From assembly GCF_002177115.1 (NCBI RefSeq), contig NZ_MVAG01000128.1, forward strand, positions 372,001-436,000: a stretch of 64,000 nucleotides of DNA, read 5' to 3'. This stretch comes from Chryseobacterium mucoviscidosis (GTDB lineage Bacteria > Bacteroidota > Bacteroidia > Flavobacteriales > Weeksellaceae). The notes beneath the pieces are model-generated. The model had not been told where the DNA came from. It was given only the letters and a program-made list of their open reading frames with translations, and searched no databases. A program made the position numbers and the translations under genes. This document shows, piece by piece, positions 60,266-64,000 of this stretch. How positions within the stretch are numbered: position 1 is the first letter of the stretch; each line of letters opens with the position of its first letter.

Positions 60266-61915
60266 TTACGCTTCCTGCAGTTTGTGTGAGAAACGAAGAA
60301 CAATAAATTCTGCCGGACGAACTGCCGCCATACCGATTTCTACGATCATTCTGCCTTCAAGGATATCCTGTGCAGACATGGTTTTGTTTAAGCCAACGCT
60401 TACATAATAAGCTTCTTCCGGCTTGCTTCCTGCCAATGCTCCGTCCTGCCACTGCTGGTTCAGGAAGTTTTCGATCATCGTCTGTACGCGAACCCATGTA
60501 TTGGCTGTGTTCGGTTCAAATACGAAACGTTCTGTTGTTTTTTTCACGGATTCTTCTACCATGTTGAAGAATCTGCGTACTGAAATGTATCTCCATTCGT
60601 TGCTGTTGCCGTCAAGCGTTCTTGCACCCCAAACCAATGTGCCTTTTCCTGTAAAAGATCTGATAACGTTGATGGATTTTCCTGAAGCTGGATCTACGTT
60701 AAGTTCATCCTGACGTTTATTGGAAATTTTAGTAACGGGAGAATCAACATAATTAAGTCCTGTATTAGCAGGAGCTTTGAATACTCCGGATGTACTGTCT
60801 ACTTTAGCGTAAACACCTGCCATTGCTGAAGATGGAGCTAAAACTACTTTTTTGGATTCAATTGCCGCTTTAGCCTGATTGTACAGTTCAGAATTTTTTA
60901 ATTTTAATTCTGCTAAAGTTGTTGCGCCGGAAGCACCCATCACAGAAACCTTATCTTCTTTAAAAGCGTACGTTAAAATTGTTTTAAGGTTCGGATAATA
61001 AGCTGCGCCGTATTTTAGTCCTGTAGAAGTTACCTTATCTCTGAAAATGGCATCATCTCCTAAAATATCCATAATAACAAACCTGTCTTTCATAGATTCT
61101 GCCTGATCTAAGGCACTGTCATACAAAGAATAAACAGTTTTAATAGTTTGTCCATCATTCGCATTTGTAACAGACGTTACATTGGCATCAGCTGCAAGGC
61201 TAATATCAGATGCTGTTTCCGCATCAGAATTAGCATCAATTAATGCCTGAGCCGCAGCCGCAGCTGCTAATTGAGCTTTTACGACAGCCGCAGCAAGATC
61301 CACATCATTAGGTGCAGCGGCAGCAGCTTGTTGAGCCTGAGTAAGCGCCGTGTCAGCTGCAGTTTTTGCCGCTGTAGCTGCAGTAATAGCAAGTAAAGCA
61401 GCATCAGCAGCTTCTTCGGCAGCATCAGCAAAGGCTTGAGCAGTTGCTACTTCATCATCCGTTGCTACCAAACCTTGAAGATCAGGAAAAACAATAAGTG
61501 TAGGCTCATCTTCTTTTTTCAGTAAATCAAGAGCCGCTTCTAATTTAGCCGGACTTACTTTATTTTCTTTTATTACGCCGTTTTCTTTGTATTCAAATTT
61601 GTCTACCGAAACAATATAGCATGGTCCGCCTCCATTGGCAAAATACATTTGCATCGCGTAATACATTTTGAAATCGCTTACCTTTGGCTGAACTGCTGTT
61701 GCAGTACCCTCTTTGAAAGCTACAGCAAAAGTTTCGGCATATGCTTTTCCAAAAAGTTCTTTAAACTCCAGCATAGACGAGATTCTCGTAGGTTTGTTTT
61801 GTGTCCCTTTTTCTGTATATCCGATAAAAGCGGGAATAGCTGTTTCAACTTGCGCTACGGAAGGCGGAAATTTTGCCTCTTCCTCCACATAGACTCCAGG
61901 GGTTTTGTAATTCAT
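60266..61915 (-). CDS. Tail sheath protein with alanine-rich insertion, 549 residues
   Basis: It has the same N-terminus (MNYKTPGVYVEEEAKFPPSV) and C-terminus as the 454-residue sheath, so it forms the same contractile core. Between the Rossmann-like segment (DEPTLIVFPD) and the YSLYDSALDQAESMKDRFVI helix it carries about 110 extra residues (about 160 to 265). These are extremely rich in Ala and Asp/Thr, with heptad-like AADTALTQAQQAAAAA patterns, predicting a helical hairpin projecting from the sheath surface. The insertion is absent from both other sheaths. The sheath role is firm; the purpose of the projection is unknown. Confidence 0.93.
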   Translation of the reverse strand: MNYKTPGVYVEEEAKFPPSVAQVETAIPAFIGYTEKGTQNKPTRISSMLEFKELFGKAYAETFAVAFKEGTATAVQPKVSDFKMYYAMQMYFANGGGPCYIVSVDKFEYKENGVIKENKVSPAKLEAALDLLKKEDEPTLIVFPDLQGLVATDDEVATAQAFADAAEEAADAALLAITAATAAKTAADTALTQAQQAAAAAPNDVDLAAAVVKAQLAAAAAAQALIDANSDAETASDISLAADANVTSVTNANDGQTIKTVYSLYDSALDQAESMKDRFVIMDILGDDAIFRDKVTSTGLKYGAAYYPNLKTILTYAFKEDKVSVMGASGATTLAELKLKNSELYNQAKAAIESKKVVLAPSSAMAGVYAKVDSTSGVFKAPANTGLNYVDSPVTKISNKRQDELNVDPASGKSINVIRSFTGKGTLVWGARTLDGNSNEWRYISVRRFFNMVEESVKKTTERFVFEPNTANTWVRVQTMIENFLNQQWQDGALAGSKPEEAYYVSVGLNKTMSAQDILEGRMIVEIGMAAVRPAEFIVLRFSHKLQEA

Positions 61916-61994
61916 TTGTTAAAAATTTTAAGTTAATATTAATTATCACTCGAAGCTGAACTTCAATATTTTGTTGTGATTGATTTTGGTTTTG

Positions 61995-63386
61995 TTATAG
62001 TTTGTGAGAAAAATTTAATACAATAAACTCTGCAGGACGTACTAAAGCGACTTCAATTTTTACATCCATGATGTCTGTTCCTCCGGATTTCACTTCAACT
62101 TTGTAAGCTTCTTTGGGAGAATTTCCTGCCAATGCTCCGTCTATCCACTGCTGATTAAGAAAATTCTCAATCATTGCTTTTGCTCTTAACCATGTGTGAA
62201 TGACATGAGGCTGATTGATAAATTTTTCGTTAAGCGCTATGCTTATTGACTGTTTAAGCATGTTATAATAACGGCGTACATGGATGTATTTCCACTCGTT
62301 ATCTTTTTCATCTTCCTTTTTGTCTTTTCCATCCAGCGTTCTGGCTCCCCAAACCAAGGTTCCTTTTCCTGTGAAGTTTCTGATAGCGTTGATTGATTTT
62401 CCTTCATCATCAATGTTAAGACCAGATTGTTCTTCGTCGGAAATTTTTTCAGTCGGAGCTGTTACGTAATTCAAACTTACATTTGCAGGAGCTTTCCAGA
62501 CTCCTCTTGTATTGTCTATTCTTCCATACACTCCTGCTATTGCAGATGATGGCGGCAAAACTACTTTCAGAGATTTCAGCAACTCTTTTATCTGATTATA
62601 TAATGAAGAATTTGCTGTTTCCAGGGACTCTAATGTTACTCCATTAGCAATTCCAACGGGCTGATTCTGCGTATCGAGGTGAGAAACAGGAGTTATTTTT
62701 TCATCAAAATGATAATTTAAAACCGTTTTCAGATGAGGAAAATAAGCTGCCGCATAACTTGAGGAATTTACTGTATTTCTGAAACTCTCCACTGCAGTAA
62801 GATTTCCGATTTTTGTAGTGGAATTTCCATAGTAAGTATCTAATAGGGCAAACATATTTTTGGATTCTCCTGCAGATTCGGCTTTGATAATTGCTGCATT
62901 ATATAATTCATGAAAGTCATTAGGAGAATTTAATGATACGGCATCCGGGAAAATAACAAGAAGTGGCTCTTTTATATTATTGATTAAATTTAACCCTGAT
63001 TTCAAAAGACTTTTTTCTACCTGTGCTACATTGTAATCTCCCACAGAAACGATGTAGCAAGCACCGCCTCCATTAGCAAAATACATTTGTAACGAATAAT
63101 ACATTAAAAATTTTGCCTTTGGTTCTAAAACTATTATTCCTGCATCAGTATCTTTTAATGTAATACTTTCCATTTTTGCGCTCCCGAATTTTTTCTCAAA
63201 ATCCAGAAGAGAGCTGATCTTTGATGGCTTATAATCAGGTGCGCTAGTATCATTGTCTTCGGAAGGCTTTCGTTCGGTATATCCTATGAATACAGGTACA
63301 GCAGTTTCTACCAATGCAATGGAGTTGGGAAGTTTTGGCAGTTCTTCAATAGAGACACCGGGTGTCGTCGGATTTGGTATGTTCAT
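61995..63386 (-). CDS. Tail sheath protein, 463 residues, most divergent copy
   Basis: It begins MNIPNPTTPGVSIEELPKLP and ends RPAEFIVLNFSHKL, with SINAIRNFTGKGTLVWGART and a YIHVRRYYNMLKQS motif. It is therefore a full-length sheath, but only moderately similar to the other two. A charged DKKEDEKDNEW insertion sits in the WRYI loop. Multiple sheath types are normal in eCIS; one may form the baseplate-proximal first ring. It lies between the DUF4255 gene and the duplicated pairs. Confidence 0.94.
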   Translation of the reverse strand: MNIPNPTTPGVSIEELPKLPNSIALVETAVPVFIGYTERKPSEDNDTSAPDYKPSKISSLLDFEKKFGSAKMESITLKDTDAGIIVLEPKAKFLMYYSLQMYFANGGGACYIVSVGDYNVAQVEKSLLKSGLNLINNIKEPLLVIFPDAVSLNSPNDFHELYNAAIIKAESAGESKNMFALLDTYYGNSTTKIGNLTAVESFRNTVNSSSYAAAYFPHLKTVLNYHFDEKITPVSHLDTQNQPVGIANGVTLESLETANSSLYNQIKELLKSLKVVLPPSSAIAGVYGRIDNTRGVWKAPANVSLNYVTAPTEKISDEEQSGLNIDDEGKSINAIRNFTGKGTLVWGARTLDGKDKKEDEKDNEWKYIHVRRYYNMLKQSISIALNEKFINQPHVIHTWLRAKAMIENFLNQQWIDGALAGNSPKEAYKVEVKSGGTDIMDVKIEVALVRPAEFIVLNFSHKL

Positions 63387-63421
63387 AAATTTTAAATTAA
63401 AGGGTTATTTGTTTTCTGATA

Positions 63422-63967
63422 TTATTTAACCGTAATATCCTTGATATCAACATCATTAATAAGCTGAACATCAGAAGCATTTTTAGCTCCAATCTTAACC
63501 ACACTTACTTTATACATTACGGAAGGAATGATCTTTCCGCCCAATAAACCCCAGATGTAACTTAGCTGCTCAAACGGTACGGCGTACATTTCTGTTCTGA
63601 AAGTAAAATTGCTTTCTCCGATACCAGTTGCAACGTATTCCAATACATTTTTTGCACGAAGAACCTCAATAACTTTTGAAATGTTTATTAAAGCACTGTC
63701 ATAATCCGTCATATTTGCTGTAACCATTACGAAAAGATTTACATATGCCGAAGGACTTTCCATTTTTGTAACATTGGATGTATTTTTTACATATCTTGAG
63801 ATATTTTTCATGGTAGATTCCTCCTGAACATTCAGTAAGGTAATCACCACTTTATTATCAAGTCCCGCAGCTCCGTCTTCATGCTTTGCGATGTCGTTAA
63901 CAACAACATCTGCTAAACCGGCAGAATGCAACTCATTTTTTAAAACTGTTAATACTTCTTTTATCAT
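63422..63967 (-). CDS. DUF4255 tube/sheath terminator, Pvc16/Afp16-like
   Basis: The 181-residue protein starts MIKEVLTVLKNELHSAGLAD. It matches the Pvc16 N-terminal (DUF4255) family: VVITLLNVQEESTMKN, PSAYVNLFVMVTANMTDYDS, and FEQLSYIWGLLGGKIIPSVM. These proteins cap the finished tube at the end away from the baseplate. It is the first eCIS gene read in this window, 33 bases from the edge; a promoter, if any, lies beyond it. Confidence 0.92.
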   Translation of the reverse strand: MIKEVLTVLKNELHSAGLADVVVNDIAKHEDGAAGLDNKVVITLLNVQEESTMKNISRYVKNTSNVTKMESPSAYVNLFVMVTANMTDYDSALINISKVIEVLRAKNVLEYVATGIGESNFTFRTEMYAVPFEQLSYIWGLLGGKIIPSVMYKVSVVKIGAKNASDVQLINDVDIKDITVK

Positions 63968-64000
63968 AATTTTTGTTCTTTAGTATTATGGTGCAAACAT

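Noticed and set aside
61139..61480. Low-complexity insertion in the sheath as a sequence artefact
   Set aside because: The frame is fully open, codons vary rather than repeating exactly, and core sheath elements resume on both sides in phase, so a real insertion is more likely.
40513..63967. Type VI secretion system or tailed prophage
   Set aside because: No TssJLM membrane complex, ClpV-type partner pair, capsid, portal, terminase or integrase is present. DUF4255, DUF5908, multiple sheath and tube genes and the Pvc11/12-like proteins point to an eCIS.

Overview
The window looks like chromosomal DNA from a member of the Bacteroidota, most likely a Chryseobacterium-like flavobacterium. It is AT-rich, its proteins are lysine- and asparagine-rich, a TACATTTG element matches the Bacteroidota -7 promoter consensus, and the protein families are typical of that group. 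I found no rRNA, tRNA or CRISPR array. Nearly every gene is on the minus strand, so the locus reads from right to left.

The main system is an extracellular contractile injection system (eCIS; the Afp, PVC and AlgoCIS family). In transcription order the core runs from about 64.0 to 40.5 kb. It encodes a DUF4255 cap/terminator (Pvc16-like), three sheaths, two almost identical tube proteins, a second tube type, a 53-residue DUF5908 protein, a LysM adaptor, a VgrG-like spike, a PAAR tip, a gp25-like wedge, two large baseplate proteins (Pvc11- and Pvc12-like), two paralogous proteins of about 1000 residues with PKD-like domains, and an Ig/FnIII-like protein. The AAA+ ATPase (Pvc15-like) and two fibre-like proteins sharing an N-terminal docking segment lie about 35 kb further on, at 0.66 to 5.7 kb. 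No clear tape-measure gene was recognised.

Between these two structural blocks, at about 6 to 36 kb, lies a cargo region. Two large effectors start with the same 72-residue leader and conserved adjoining segment. One ends in an ADP-ribosyltransferase-like domain (32.6 to 36.3 kb). The other ends in a PD-(D/E)XK nuclease-like domain (26.2 to 29.4 kb), but its leader is cut off by a single in-frame TAA. The rest is an archive of headless toxin modules and short toxin tips. Most are followed within about 15 bases by a small immunity-like gene (SUKH/SMI1-like, NTF2-like or unrecognised), and many transcription units end in terminator hairpins of one shared sequence family. Three leucine-rich-repeat genes and the remnant of a fourth lie at the left end. 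IS4- and IS3-family elements and two remnants of a REP-associated tyrosine transposase have broken up the array.

A phage-like control and release kit completes the locus. An XRE/S24 repressor is encoded divergently at 39.7 to 40.4 kb, next to a perfect palindrome in its leader. A small HTH protein, a small acidic protein and a holin-like membrane protein lie at 37.7 to 38.8 kb. At the far left are a lipoprotein with a C-terminal membrane anchor (unimolecular-spanin-like) and the start of a GH24-type lysozyme. My inference is that repressor relief turns on particle synthesis, effectors are loaded through their shared leader, and the lysis genes release particles. The immunity-like genes suggest that at least some cargo acts on, or would be toxic to, bacteria.
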